Shown here: one piece after another, positions 17,748 to 26,951 of the stretch
Layout: every line of letters starts with the position of its first letter
Position numbering within the stretch: the stretch's first letter is position 1
Translations under genes and position numbers: made by a program
Notes under the pieces: model-generated
Seen by the model: the letters and a program-made list of their open reading frames with translations, nothing else
The model's database searches: none
What the model was told of the DNA's origin: nothing
Source of the DNA: Flavisolibacter tropicus
GTDB lineage: Bacteria; Bacteroidota; Bacteroidia; Chitinophagales; Chitinophagaceae
NCBI RefSeq assembly: GCF_001644645.1
Contig: NZ_CP011390.1
Location: 62,001-126,000, forward strand
Direction of reading: 5' to 3'
DNA: 64,000 nucleotides

Positions 17748-19163
17748 ATGAAGCCTTTTTTAATGCTAACGGCTGCGGCTGCCCTGCTATGCACAAAGCC
17801 TACTCTTGCTCAATCGTACACAGAAACCTTTGAAGGAGGGGTGGTGCCAGGTTGCGCTACTCTTATTACTTCTTACACAACCACACTAGCTAGCGACATT
17901 ATTAATGGAACAGGAAGTCTTTATTCAAATCCTCCTGTTAACAATAGCGGTACGAGGGATTACCTTTCTCCCTATTTAAATGTCACTGCCACTAGCTTAA
18001 CAATTTCGTTTTGGTATAAACTAAATGAGGAGTTGAATGGAAATGCAAAACGAAGTATAGAAATTGGGTTGGAAGGGAGTAATGGAGTCTATCGATCCTT
18101 AAATACATTAACAATCGACAAGAATACACTTAATCAGACCACCAAACAATTTCAGTCGGTTAGTGTAACAGCACCTAGTTCGGGTATTTATCGTCTTGTG
18201 CTTAAGATGGGTGGAAGCCAAGGAAATGGAACGGTACGGATAATAGTGGATGATATCACTATCAATGCAGCAGCCTATTATTCATCGGTTTGTAATTTGG
18301 CTCCTATTGCTGTGAATGATAATTATGTTCCAATTGGATTAACACCATTTTCTAATAACGTTATCACCAATACTGTTGGTGGTTCTGATAATGAACCCAA
18401 TGGGGAAAGTATGAAAGCGGTTCTAATTACTGCTCCAGTTACTACGGAGGGAACTGTTGTATTGAATGTAGACGGTACATTCACATTTACGCCATCACCT
18501 ACATTTAGTGGAGGGCCGGTAACTTTTACATACCAGTTATCGGATAATGGCTATACGCCCGCAACATCAAATATTGCCACTGTTACTATTAATTACCCCG
18601 CAGTAATTGTATTGCCAGTTATTTTAAAAAGCTTTGAAGTGAGTGTCCAAAATAGTGCTACACTTCTCAAATGGGTGGTTTCAGCAAATGAAACCGGTGA
18701 TCATTTTCAGGTATTTCGGAGTTCAAACGGCAAATCCTTTTCTGAATTAGGAACAATTAGTGCCAGTAAAACCATTGGAGAGGAGGTTTATACTTTTACA
18801 GATCCAACAACTCTGAACGGTACATCCTATTATAAGATCAAAACAGTAAGTAAGGACAATCGAGTTTCCTATTCAAATGTGTTAATTATAACATCAGAAG
18901 GTAACAGAAATAATCAGCTATTAATAGCAAAGAATCCAGTTGAGTCAGTATTGCACTTTTCATATACTTCATCAGTTACAAACAGTTTTAATGTTTCTAT
19001 TTATACTTCTACCGGAGTAAAAATGCTGGAAAGGAAGATGTTTATTCAAAAGGGAACAAATGCTCACTCAATTGAGTTGAATAATATTTTGCCTGCCGGG
19101 ACTTACATTCTGGAAATAAACAATGGGGTAGAAAGACAAGTAGTCAAGTTGTTAAAAAAATAA
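17748..19163 (+). CDS. Secreted T9SS cargo protein with Ig-like domain
   Basis: A 471-residue secreted protein of unknown function. Parts in order are: a signal peptide (about 1-21, ending TLAQ); a jelly-roll-like domain (about 25-180) with the lectin/MAM-type start ETFEGG; a cadherin/VCBS-type Ig-like domain (about 185-285, NLAPIAVNDNYVPIG to GTFTFTPSPTFSGGPVTFTY); an FN3-like spacer beginning LPVILKSFEV that is typical just before sorting domains; and a T9SS type A sorting domain (about 395-471, VKMLERKMFIQKGTN to PAGTYILEINNG, ending KLLKK). It is presumably exported by T9SS and anchored or released. It is followed by another T9SS cargo gene with the same leader. Confidence 0.8.
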   Translation: MKPFLMLTAAAALLCTKPTLAQSYTETFEGGVVPGCATLITSYTTTLASDIINGTGSLYSNPPVNNSGTRDYLSPYLNVTATSLTISFWYKLNEELNGNAKRSIEIGLEGSNGVYRSLNTLTIDKNTLNQTTKQFQSVSVTAPSSGIYRLVLKMGGSQGNGTVRIIVDDITINAAAYYSSVCNLAPIAVNDNYVPIGLTPFSNNVITNTVGGSDNEPNGESMKAVLITAPVTTEGTVVLNVDGTFTFTPSPTFSGGPVTFTYQLSDNGYTPATSNIATVTINYPAVIVLPVILKSFEVSVQNSATLLKWVVSANETGDHFQVFRSSNGKSFSELGTISASKTIGEEVYTFTDPTTLNGTSYYKIKTVSKDNRVSYSNVLIITSEGNRNNQLLIAKNPVESVLHFSYTSSVTNSFNVSIYTSTGVKMLERKMFIQKGTNAHSIELNNILPAGTYILEINNGVERQVVKLLKK

Positions 19164-19278
19164 ATGAACAGTAGGCAGCCACCACTGCCTACTGTTACAC
19201 TAAAAGTTCCAATTATCTCATTTAAGCCATTCATCTTCTTATCCAATACCTCCTATGAATCTGTGCAGCAGATTCACC

Positions 19279-19293
19279 ATTCAAACCCTAAGA
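19279..19293 (+). promoter_or_regulatory. Shared pre-start leader, copy 2
   Basis: This stretch is identical to 17732-17746 (ATTCAAACCCTAAGA) and sits in the same place, one base before the start codon. The 115 bases between the two genes hold no clear terminator. Confidence 0.5.
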
Positions 19294-19294
19294 G

Positions 19295-20965
19295 ATGAAA
19301 AAGCTATCCACCGTTCTACTTGCAGTTTTGTCTGCCCTGTTTTCCCATGCCCAAGCCGTGCTAAATGAAATTTATGCCAATCCGAGTGCAAGTAACCAGG
19401 AGTTTTTTGAGCTATATAATGCGAGTGTCGATCTGAATCCAATTTCGGTGGATGGCTATACTTTGATAAGTTATTTTGAAAACAATCGTGAGCAAGGTTT
19501 TTATGTTTTGGACCTACCCAATGTATTAGTGGCTAATAAGGGCTACTTTGTAGGATCATCTGCAATTCCATTCAGTTATCAGGGAAATAATAATGTTACT
19601 AAATCTAATTTTAACTGGAACGATCCTGTTTTTAGAAGTGGTGCTACAGGAGGGTATTTGAAAAAATGGTATCAAAGCACGGCTAATCTAGCAGATGGTA
19701 ATCCCTATTATGATGAAGAAGTACTTCCGCTTACATTCAATGACTTCTTTAGTAAGCGCAGTGGAAGTGGAGCCAGTTATAATGCTTTTTTATACAAAAA
19801 TGGAGTGTTAGTTAATTCCTTCGTAGGTGGAACGGGTGGAAACACTTTCATACCAACATTTATTACAAATATGCCAGCATTAAAGATTGAAACTATCAAT
19901 AATGGTTTGGCAGTTAGTTATGAGGTTAATTATACTTCCTACTCAACTGGAGTAGCTGAATACGTAATACAAGACATAGGCAGTGATAATGGCTATATGC
20001 GCGAAAGTGATGGCTTTTGTGGCACATGGAATAAATCAAGTTCTCAGGCATTTCATACGCCTCAAGAAACAAATGGAAGCAATCAACTGCCCCAAGGCTC
20101 ATCATCTTCATTAAATATTGATGCTCATATAAGTAGAGGTACAAACGGAAATCCCTCTTTTATTGTTTACAATGTTACTTCTGGAACCAGCAGTTTGTTT
20201 CCTGTACAGCTTTTTGCTTATATAGACAATGGAACAGTAGTAGGACAATGGGATGCTAATGATGTGTTTTTAACTAGCAATGTTGAAAATGTAGTTACTG
20301 ATGGCCCTTTTAGTATTTCTTTTACCCCCGTTGATCAACAAATAATATTAATAGCTCAAACATCTCAAGGATGCTTTGATCAATTGCAGGTGGTGCCAAA
20401 TCCTGTAGCCGGGACTGTTTTGCCGCTAAGTTTAAAGTCATTTTCAGGGCGTAAAAAAGAGGCAAGCTATTTTTTGGAGTGGGTTACACTAAACAATGAG
20501 TTGGCCAGTAGCTTTGAATTAGAGCAAAGTTTGAATGGCCTTTTATTTAAACAAATAGGAACCATATCGGCTACATTAAAGCAAGGGGAAGAGAATTATT
20601 ATTACCCTGTGCCCCTGTCTGATGCTGCATCTTATCGACTAAAAGTGATAAAAAAGGACAGGAGCTTTTATTATTCAAATGTTTTGAGGTCCAATCAATC
20701 AAATTCGAGTGATAAAATAAGTGAACTGCAAAACCCGGTAACCTCTTCTTTATTGCGGTTTGTTTTTAACGCAACAGAAACGGGTAAACATACTGTCTTT
20801 ATATACAATTCATCCGGATTAAAAATGATCAACGAATACCATACGTTACAAAAAGGTAATAATACTATTACCATGGAGTTAGATAGTAAAATGCCGGCGG
20901 GTATGTATTTACTTGAGGTAACAAACGGTCGGGAAAAATATCTGAAGCGATTTGTAAAGTATTAG
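19295..20965 (+). CDS. Secreted lamin-tail-like T9SS cargo protein
   Basis: A 556-residue secreted protein. A signal peptide (MKKLSTVLLAVLSALFSHAQ) leads into a lamin-tail-like domain (about 20-210): VLNEIYANPSASNQEFFELYN is the classic LTD opening (N-E-x-x..NP....EFIELYN). A middle region of unknown fold is followed by the FN3-like pre-sorting module (LPLSLKSFSGRKKEASYFL) and a T9SS type A C-terminal domain (LKMINEYHTLQKGNN, PAGMYLLEVTNG, ending KRFVKY). Extracellular LTD proteins often carry adhesive or nuclease-associated roles, but no catalytic domain is visible here. The last 170 residues are paralogous to the gene upstream. Confidence 0.78.
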   Translation: MKKLSTVLLAVLSALFSHAQAVLNEIYANPSASNQEFFELYNASVDLNPISVDGYTLISYFENNREQGFYVLDLPNVLVANKGYFVGSSAIPFSYQGNNNVTKSNFNWNDPVFRSGATGGYLKKWYQSTANLADGNPYYDEEVLPLTFNDFFSKRSGSGASYNAFLYKNGVLVNSFVGGTGGNTFIPTFITNMPALKIETINNGLAVSYEVNYTSYSTGVAEYVIQDIGSDNGYMRESDGFCGTWNKSSSQAFHTPQETNGSNQLPQGSSSSLNIDAHISRGTNGNPSFIVYNVTSGTSSLFPVQLFAYIDNGTVVGQWDANDVFLTSNVENVVTDGPFSISFTPVDQQIILIAQTSQGCFDQLQVVPNPVAGTVLPLSLKSFSGRKKEASYFLEWVTLNNELASSFELEQSLNGLLFKQIGTISATLKQGEENYYYPVPLSDAASYRLKVIKKDRSFYYSNVLRSNQSNSSDKISELQNPVTSSLLRFVFNATETGKHTVFIYNSSGLKMINEYHTLQKGNNTITMELDSKMPAGMYLLEVTNGREKYLKRFVKY

Positions 20966-20991
20966 CGCTTTCTTAGGCGATGATTAGACGA

Positions 20992-21020
20992 GGGCTCTTT
21001 TCTAAGAGCCTTTTCTTTTT
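20992..21020 (+). terminator. Rho-independent terminator
   Basis: The stem GGCTCTT/AAGAGCC with a 4-base loop (TTCT) is followed by TTTTCTTTTT. It lies 27 bases past the LTD gene and faces the convergent DinB-like gene. Confidence 0.85.
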
Positions 21021-21033
21021 ATGAAAACAGGTC

Positions 21034-21567
21034 TTATTTTTCTTCAACTGTTTGTTTCAACACTCTTACCGTTACCAATAGCTGTCCAGTGTGGCGCATG
21101 GTATGTTCTGCCGAGTGAAATAATAAGCCAAAGACTGTTGATGGCAATTGCGCTCTACCGACACCTCTAAATTCAAGTAACTCATTTTCGTTTGTTTGAC
21201 TTAATTGGGCTAAGGCCACATCAACTTGCTGGTTAAATTGTTGAAGTAAGTACGCAACGGTTGTATCAGATTGGTTACCTGTACCTTCTGCTTTTAAGTA
21301 TTGCAATTGATTGTCTGTTAAGAGCTTGCCTTGTGCATATGTAAATAAGCGGTCGAGTACTCCAGTAAGGTGTTGTAAGTGAAAGCCTGGTGAGGCAACT
21401 CCGGCAGGCTTCTCCCACAACAAGTATTCTGGAAAGCCCTGCATATATTCATTGATTTCCTCTCTGGCTTGTAAAAGTGCATGTGCCACTGGCTGTAAAT
21501 GTGGGGGTATGCCTTCTAGTTGTCCTCTTAGCCAAACTTCGGGTTGTTTCGTATTTGCCATAATCAT
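21034..21567 (-). CDS. DinB/YfiT-like putative metal-dependent protein
   Basis: A 177-residue four-helix-bundle protein of the DinB superfamily. The putative metal ligands are spaced as in the family: H of GFHLQHLTGVLDRLF (about 62-66), then H of LLFHSAEHTMRHTGQLL (about 151-159). Members act as thiol-dependent transferases or have no known role; the S. aureus-type bacillithiol transferase is one example. An ATG two codons downstream (MANTKQPE) is an alternative start. The gene is convergent with the T9SS gene and divergent from the SusC locus. Confidence 0.75.
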   Translation of the reverse strand: MIMANTKQPEVWLRGQLEGIPPHLQPVAHALLQAREEINEYMQGFPEYLLWEKPAGVASPGFHLQHLTGVLDRLFTYAQGKLLTDNQLQYLKAEGTGNQSDTTVAYLLQQFNQQVDVALAQLSQTNENELLEFRGVGRAQLPSTVFGLLFHSAEHTMRHTGQLLVTVRVLKQTVEEK

Positions 21568-21950
21568 TGAAATTAGTGTAAAGTGGTTAGTGTTTAAAAA
21601 ATGATGGGTAGCTCTATTTATAAACCTACGATCAGGCCTTGGTGAGGCATAACTAAGGAAAACATTCAGTTAGATTTCAATTATGGTTATATATACTTAC
21701 TTCTGCAAGTAAAGAACAAGTGTATTGTCTAAACGAAGTTTGTAAACCAATTGCTATCAAATACGGCTTATAGTATACGGCTAACGGTTATTTTCATAGT
21801 AGAGCTTGCGCTTCTGTAGTAATCTTTCTACTTTAATGTTTTAAATCTAACCTTATAGATACGTTTCCAAACTCCACTTGGAAGTAACCAATAATACGTA
21901 ATCCCTTATACGTTTTTACATTTCGTTTTTCATTAGTTGACTGCTAAAGC

Positions 21951-22241
21951 ATGAAACGATTCTGGTGTTTGTTGTTTACGGTGAGTTTGCTTGCATTATA
22001 GGTTGGTGCAGAAACTACAAATGTTGTTGGGTGATGCTACTGCGTCCAGTTTTAGGTTTAAGCAGTTAATAAGATTTGGCGAATTGTAAACATTATAAAG
22101 ACTGATAAACGAGAGCAGCTTGAAAAGTTTGTCAATGAGGTTTATCAAATCAATCAATTGATCAGCTTTAATTACTCCCGTTATAAATGTAAAAGACAGA
22201 CAAGTAGTAATACTGTCAATTTGCATTATTCTACTTGTTAA
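21951..22241 (+). pseudogene. Decayed remnant of a secreted or membrane protein gene
   Basis: An ATG opens a 16-residue signal-like peptide (MKRFWCLLFTVSLLAL) ending in TAG at 21999-22001. Coding character then continues in the +1 frame (LVQKLQMLLGDATASSFRFK, 22003-22062) and returns to the first frame from about 22056 (AVNKIWRIVNIIKTDKREQL, EKFVNEVYQINQLISFNYSR), ending at a TAA at 22239-22241. Two shifts and very little length between signal and tail suggest a gene broken by small indels and an internal deletion. I do not recognise the protein. A 76-residue minus-strand frame over the same DNA looks like a shadow. The rest of 21568-21950 holds nothing I can name. Confidence 0.4.
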
Positions 22242-22243
22242 TA

Positions 22244-22259
22244 TAAGTATATATACTTA
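22244..22259. promoter_or_regulatory. 16-bp palindrome upstream of susC
   Basis: TAAGTATATATACTTA is a perfect palindrome ending 14 bases before the susC-like ATG. A related TATATATACTTA lies at 21687-21698, on the far side of the same intergenic region. It may be an operator or part of the promoter; simple AT-richness could also produce it. Confidence 0.4.
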
Positions 22260-22273
22260 AATTAGGATAAGAA

Positions 22274-25200
22274 ATGATTCTTAACAAAACCTTGCTTGTT
22301 ATGGGGAAGCTAAAATCAGTTTTTTGCTTTCTTCAGCTCTTTATTGCTCCTTTCATATGCTTTAGTCAGCAAAAAAACATTACCGGAAAAGTTACAGATC
22401 GCGATGGAAATGGAATTCAGGGGGTATCCGTTACAGCCAAAGGGTCCACCACAGGAACTCAAACGGCTGCCGATGGAACTTTCAGTTTGTCGGTACCAGC
22501 CACTACAACTACGCTCGTATTTTCATCTGTTGGCTTTGATCGAACAGAAGCTGATGTTACCAGCCAATCATCAGTTAATGTAACACTAACGACTGCCAGT
22601 GTTTCACTTAGTGATGTAGTGGTGGTAGGGTATGGTACGGCCCGGCGCAGAGATGTTACGGGGGCTGTGACGCAGGTAAAATCGGCGGAGTTTAACCAAG
22701 GTAACATTACCAGTCCTTTGCAACAATTACAAGGTAAAGCTGCCGGTGTTGTTATTACACAAGCTGGTGGCGACCCTAATACAACGCCAACCGTCCGTGT
22801 TCGCGGTTTAACCTCCTTATTAGGAACAGGTGATCCGCTATATGTGATCGATGGAATCGTAGGGGCCGACATAAATGCTGTTGCGCCTAATGATATTGAA
22901 AACGTCGATATTTTAAAAGATGCATCCTCAGCTGCTATCTATGGTGCTCGAGGAGCAAATGGCGTTATAATCATTACTACAAAAAAAGGTAGGGTGGGTA
23001 AAACCCAGGTAGAGTATAATGGTTATGTATCAACGGATTGGCTCTCAAAAGAGTTACCTGCGCTTAGTGGACCAGAGTTTAAAAGCGCTTACTTAGCCAA
23101 TGGTAATGATCCTGCTAAATTAATTGATAAAGGCGCTAACACGAATTGGCAGGATGAGATTACACGTAATGCCTTTTCGCATAACCATAACCTCGCTTTT
23201 GGCGGAGGAACTGCCAGTACCAGTTATCGCGCCTCTGTTACCTATTTTGACCAACAGGGTATTGTTATCAATACCGACCGGCAATTTTTAAATGGCCGCC
23301 TTCAATTAAATCAAAAGGCGTTTAATAACAAGGTCAATTTGGGCTTGACATTGGCTTATACTGACCAGAACAGGGACTTTACGAACTATACTGTTGGTCA
23401 ACAGGCGCCCCAAGAGAACCCTTTTATTTACGCTTTGAACTATAGTCCGTTGTTACCTATAAAAAATGCGGATGGTTCTTATTTCAATATACCTAGCTTC
23501 TCTTACCAAAACCCTGTAGCCTTTTTAAAGCAAATAACTGATCAAACAGATGAAAGCCTGATTAATGCTTCATATAAGGTGGATTGGGAAATGTTTAAAG
23601 GCTTTACTTTAAGCTCTTTTGGGTCTTTAGTTAGAGGAAATATTTTTGCCGGCCATTACGATCCTATTAACTCGTTTAATGGAGGTGCCTCATTTAACTC
23701 TGACGGTAAAATTACCACCCAAGGTATTGGTAATGCCCGCCGAACCAATACCATTGCTGATGATAAGCTGATCAATGTGCTGGGTAATTACAAAAAGGCG
23801 TTTGCTAATGATCAAAACTTGGATGTAACACTTGGTTACGAATACTATGATAATTTTAGAGATAGTAGTGGGGCTGCAACATCTAATTATATTACTGATG
23901 CTTTTTTATATTATAATTTGGGTGCGGCGAACGTAACCAGTACCAGCTATATCAGCACTGGTTCCTTTAGAACCTCCTACCAGCTGGCTTCCTTCTTAGG
24001 ACGTGTCAATTATAGCTTTGGCGGTAAATACATCTTCACCCTTAATGGTCGTTATGACGGGTCCTCAAAGCTGGGTGCAAACAATAAGTGGGGTTTCTTC
24101 CCCTCAGCAGCAGCTTCCTGGGTAATTAGCCAGGAGAAGTTTATGAACAATGGCGGGTTCTTCAATACTTTAAAGCTTAGGGTGGGATATGGTGAAACCG
24201 GTAATGTGGAACCTATTGCGCCGTATAATTCTTTATTCCTGTACAGTCCAGTTGGATCCTTTTATGCCAATGGACAGTTTAACCGTGGTTATTCGCCTAC
24301 ACAAATTAATAATGAGGATTTACAGTGGGAACGCAGACAGATGTTTAATATAGGCGTTGACTTTGCTATTCTTAACAACAGGCTTAATGGTACTATCGAG
24401 TATTATGACTCCAAGACTAAGGATATGCTGTTTAACTATGGTATTCCATCTCCGCCGTTGCCATTTGATAAAGTATTGGCTAATGCTGGTGAGATGACAA
24501 ATAAGGGTGTTGATATTACCCTTAATGGAAGCATTATTCAGAACTCAGATTGGAAATGGAACTCTACCATCATTTTTGGTACCGTCAAAAATCGTATTAC
24601 CGACCTTACGGGTTCATTTACCTATGCAGGGTCGAAATATGATCTAAAGACGCCAAGAGTGGATTGGGGTGTTGTGAACGGGCAAGGATTGAACCAAGTC
24701 GTTTCTTACCTGCAAACGGGACACTCTTACGCCTCATTTTTTGTACGCCATTTTACAGGAGTAGATGGCTCCGGAAAACAACAGTTAGTGCCTGAAGATG
24801 CCGGTAGTGAGGAACGCACCTGGATTGATCCCTGGAATAATTTTACCTATGGATGGAGTAACTTTGTAAATTATAGGAACTTTGATTTCAGTATGGTGCT
24901 GCGCGGGCAGCAGGGTGGTAAAGTTTTCAATGGTACTTATTTGAACTTTGCTAATGTAAACCGGTTAACCACTAATGGTAACGTACTGGAAGACGCTTTA
25001 ACAAATGGCATTAAAGACCCGGCAAAAACTTCTGATTATGCTATTCAATCCAGTTCCTTCCTGAGACTAGAAAGCGCCAGCCTCGGCTACACATTCGATA
25101 CAAAAAAAGTTCCTGTAATAAGCCGTGCGCGTGTGTATGTTGCTGGCAATAACCTGTTCCTGATTACAGACTACAAAGGATACGACCCAGAAGTGAGAGT

Positions 25201-25288
25201 ATCCGGAGTACAAGCATTTATCGACAACCTTGATTACTATCCCAGATCACGGTCCGTATCACTAGGCGTAAACTTGATTTTTAATTAA
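22274..25288 (+). CDS. susC: SusC/RagA family TonB-linked outer-membrane protein
   Basis: A 1004-residue SusC-like porin that imports glycans or peptides with its SusD partner. After the signal peptide (cleavage near CFSQQ) comes the carboxypeptidase-regulatory-like domain (KNITGKVTDRDGNGIQGVSV), the SusC signature VVVVGYGTARRRDVTGAV, the plug (PLQQLQGKAAGVVITQAGGD, then DPLYVIDGIVGADINAVAPN and DASSAAIYGARGANGVI) and a barrel ending RSVSLGVNLIFN. The second in-frame ATG at 22301 (MGKLKSVFCF) is an alternative start with a cleaner signal. It is followed 20 bases later by the SusD gene. At 1004 residues it is in the normal range. The substrate is not readable from sequence; the nearby GH65 and GH37 genes suggest a glucoside. 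Confidence 0.95.
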   Translation: MILNKTLLVMGKLKSVFCFLQLFIAPFICFSQQKNITGKVTDRDGNGIQGVSVTAKGSTTGTQTAADGTFSLSVPATTTTLVFSSVGFDRTEADVTSQSSVNVTLTTASVSLSDVVVVGYGTARRRDVTGAVTQVKSAEFNQGNITSPLQQLQGKAAGVVITQAGGDPNTTPTVRVRGLTSLLGTGDPLYVIDGIVGADINAVAPNDIENVDILKDASSAAIYGARGANGVIIITTKKGRVGKTQVEYNGYVSTDWLSKELPALSGPEFKSAYLANGNDPAKLIDKGANTNWQDEITRNAFSHNHNLAFGGGTASTSYRASVTYFDQQGIVINTDRQFLNGRLQLNQKAFNNKVNLGLTLAYTDQNRDFTNYTVGQQAPQENPFIYALNYSPLLPIKNADGSYFNIPSFSYQNPVAFLKQITDQTDESLINASYKVDWEMFKGFTLSSFGSLVRGNIFAGHYDPINSFNGGASFNSDGKITTQGIGNARRTNTIADDKLINVLGNYKKAFANDQNLDVTLGYEYYDNFRDSSGAATSNYITDAFLYYNLGAANVTSTSYISTGSFRTSYQLASFLGRVNYSFGGKYIFTLNGRYDGSSKLGANNKWGFFPSAAASWVISQEKFMNNGGFFNTLKLRVGYGETGNVEPIAPYNSLFLYSPVGSFYANGQFNRGYSPTQINNEDLQWERRQMFNIGVDFAILNNRLNGTIEYYDSKTKDMLFNYGIPSPPLPFDKVLANAGEMTNKGVDITLNGSIIQNSDWKWNSTIIFGTVKNRITDLTGSFTYAGSKYDLKTPRVDWGVVNGQGLNQVVSYLQTGHSYASFFVRHFTGVDGSGKQQLVPEDAGSEERTWIDPWNNFTYGWSNFVNYRNFDFSMVLRGQQGGKVFNGTYLNFANVNRLTTNGNVLEDALTNGIKDPAKTSDYAIQSSSFLRLESASLGYTFDTKKVPVISRARVYVAGNNLFLITDYKGYDPEVRVSGVQAFIDNLDYYPRSRSVSLGVNLIFN

Positions 25289-25308
25289 TGAAACTTTAAT
25301 ACATCACC

Positions 25309-26835
25309 ATGAAAAGTGTATCCTTCTTAAAGGGGTTAATACTTTTGACAATAGTCTCTGGTGTTTCCTGTACCAAGTTGGACGAGAAATTGTATGATAG
25401 GGTAAGTGCAGAAAACTTTGGAAACTCCGAGACTGAGTTACTAGCATTAGTTGGTCCTGCCTATTCATCGTTGGGTTCTGAAAACAGAGATGGCATTGAT
25501 AATGATTATTTCTTTTTACAAGAAGCTTCTACAGATGAGATCATCGTACCTACCAGAGGTACCGACTGGGATGATAATGGTAAGTGGCGGCAATTGTGGC
25601 TCCAGACCTGGACACCTGACGTTGACATCTTAAATGCTGCCTGGGGTTTCTGTTCCTATGGTATTGGACAAATAAACCGTATAGAGGCGCAACTCCTTAG
25701 TTCTACTGTTGAACTACCTGTAAAGCCCCAATTATTGGCCGAGCTAAAGGCTTTAAGAGCTTTATATCACTGGATGTTAATGGACCTCTATGGCAATGTG
25801 CCTATTGTTGCGGACTTCAAAACAGACCCTAATACGGTAACGAATAAACCCAGGGCTGAGGTCTTCGCCTTTATTGAATCAGAACTTAAAGCGGCAATTC
25901 CTAAATTAACAACAACAGTAGGTGCTTCAACCTATGGTAGAATGACAAGGTATGCGGCTTTCACTCTTTTAGCCAAACTTTACCTGAATGCACAAGTTTA
26001 TACCGGAACAGCCAGATACACAGATTGCATTGCAGCATGCGATTCGGTTATAAACAGTGCGAAATACACATTGAACAATAACTTTTTCGCCAACTTCGCT
26101 ACGAATAATGACATATCGGCGGAAGAGATCATCTTTTCAATACCTACGGATAAAAGTTTGTATGGACCTGGTGACTTTAGCGGTTTGACCCGTATGCAAT
26201 TACGCACGCTCCATTATTCACATAGAGCTGTTTACAACTTAGGTGAAACACCTTGGAATGGGTTTAGTTCAAACGCTGATTTTTACAATAAGTTCAATGA
26301 TCCGAATGATGTAAGGAAATCGATGTTCCTTGTTGGGCAACAATACGATAATCTCGGTAATCCATTGACTGATGGTGCCACACCTATCATTCTTACGCCA
26401 GTCATTTCCAGCTTAAGTGCCGCTGCGCGGAATGAAGGAGCTAGAAGTATTAAGTACGCACCCGAGAAAAATTCGCGCCGGCAACAAAGTAATGACTGGG
26501 TCGTTTTCCGTTATGCAGATGTGCTTATGATGAAAGCTGAAGCGCTTGCCAGACAGTCTAATAACTGGAATGCTGGTTTAACACTTGTTAACCAAATAAG
26601 GACAAGAGCTAAAGCTGCTCCATTAAGCAGTTTAACGGCCGATAGTTTCTTGGATGAAAGAGCACGGGAATTTGCCTGGGAAGGCTGGAGAAGAAATGAT
26701 ATGATCCGTTTTGGCAAGTTTTTACAACCTAAACAATTTAAGGCTAACGTATCACCAGATACCAGGAACATATATCCCATACCAAGGCCGCGGCTTACAG
26801 CGAACCCTAACTTAAAGCAAAACCCTGGGTATTAA
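25309..26835 (+). CDS. susD: SusD/RagB family nutrient-binding lipoprotein
   Basis: A 508-residue surface lipoprotein that caps the SusC barrel and captures substrate. Lipidation follows the signal peptide at VSGVSC (Cys21). The SusD-like N-terminal domain (LDEKLYDRVSAENFGNSETEL) and the TPR-rich helices follow (LLAELKALRALYHWMLMDLYG, GNVPIVADFK). The RagB-type C-terminal half ends with the typical WEGWRRNDMIRFGKFLQP and RNIYPIPRPRLTANPNLKQN. It pairs with the SusC-like gene 20 bases upstream, and a terminator sits 25 bases downstream. The presence of both makes this a complete uptake pair. Confidence 0.95.
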   Translation: MKSVSFLKGLILLTIVSGVSCTKLDEKLYDRVSAENFGNSETELLALVGPAYSSLGSENRDGIDNDYFFLQEASTDEIIVPTRGTDWDDNGKWRQLWLQTWTPDVDILNAAWGFCSYGIGQINRIEAQLLSSTVELPVKPQLLAELKALRALYHWMLMDLYGNVPIVADFKTDPNTVTNKPRAEVFAFIESELKAAIPKLTTTVGASTYGRMTRYAAFTLLAKLYLNAQVYTGTARYTDCIAACDSVINSAKYTLNNNFFANFATNNDISAEEIIFSIPTDKSLYGPGDFSGLTRMQLRTLHYSHRAVYNLGETPWNGFSSNADFYNKFNDPNDVRKSMFLVGQQYDNLGNPLTDGATPIILTPVISSLSAAARNEGARSIKYAPEKNSRRQQSNDWVVFRYADVLMMKAEALARQSNNWNAGLTLVNQIRTRAKAAPLSSLTADSFLDERAREFAWEGWRRNDMIRFGKFLQPKQFKANVSPDTRNIYPIPRPRLTANPNLKQNPGY

Positions 26836-26860
26836 TATTGAAATGAAACTACAGTTTTAA

Positions 26861-26894
26861 ACAGAGGCAAGCACATACTTGCCTCTGTTTATTT
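26861..26894 (+). terminator. Rho-independent terminator
   Basis: A perfect 11-bp stem, ACAGAGGCAAG/CTTGCCTCTGT, with a 6-base loop (CACATA) is followed by TTTATTT. It separates the SusC/SusD unit from the UnbV genes, so the latter may be read by leak-through or from their own promoter. Confidence 0.9.
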
Positions 26895-26951
26895 AACGTT
26901 CCTATTTTAGATTTATACTACAAATAGTAAATGCAAAAACATACGTAACCC

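Noticed and set aside
21996..22226. A 76-residue minus-strand hydrophobic frame
   Set aside because: It lies opposite plus-strand segments with stronger protein character; its hydrophobic look is expected from the complement of Lys/Asn/Gln-rich coding DNA. Some doubt remains.
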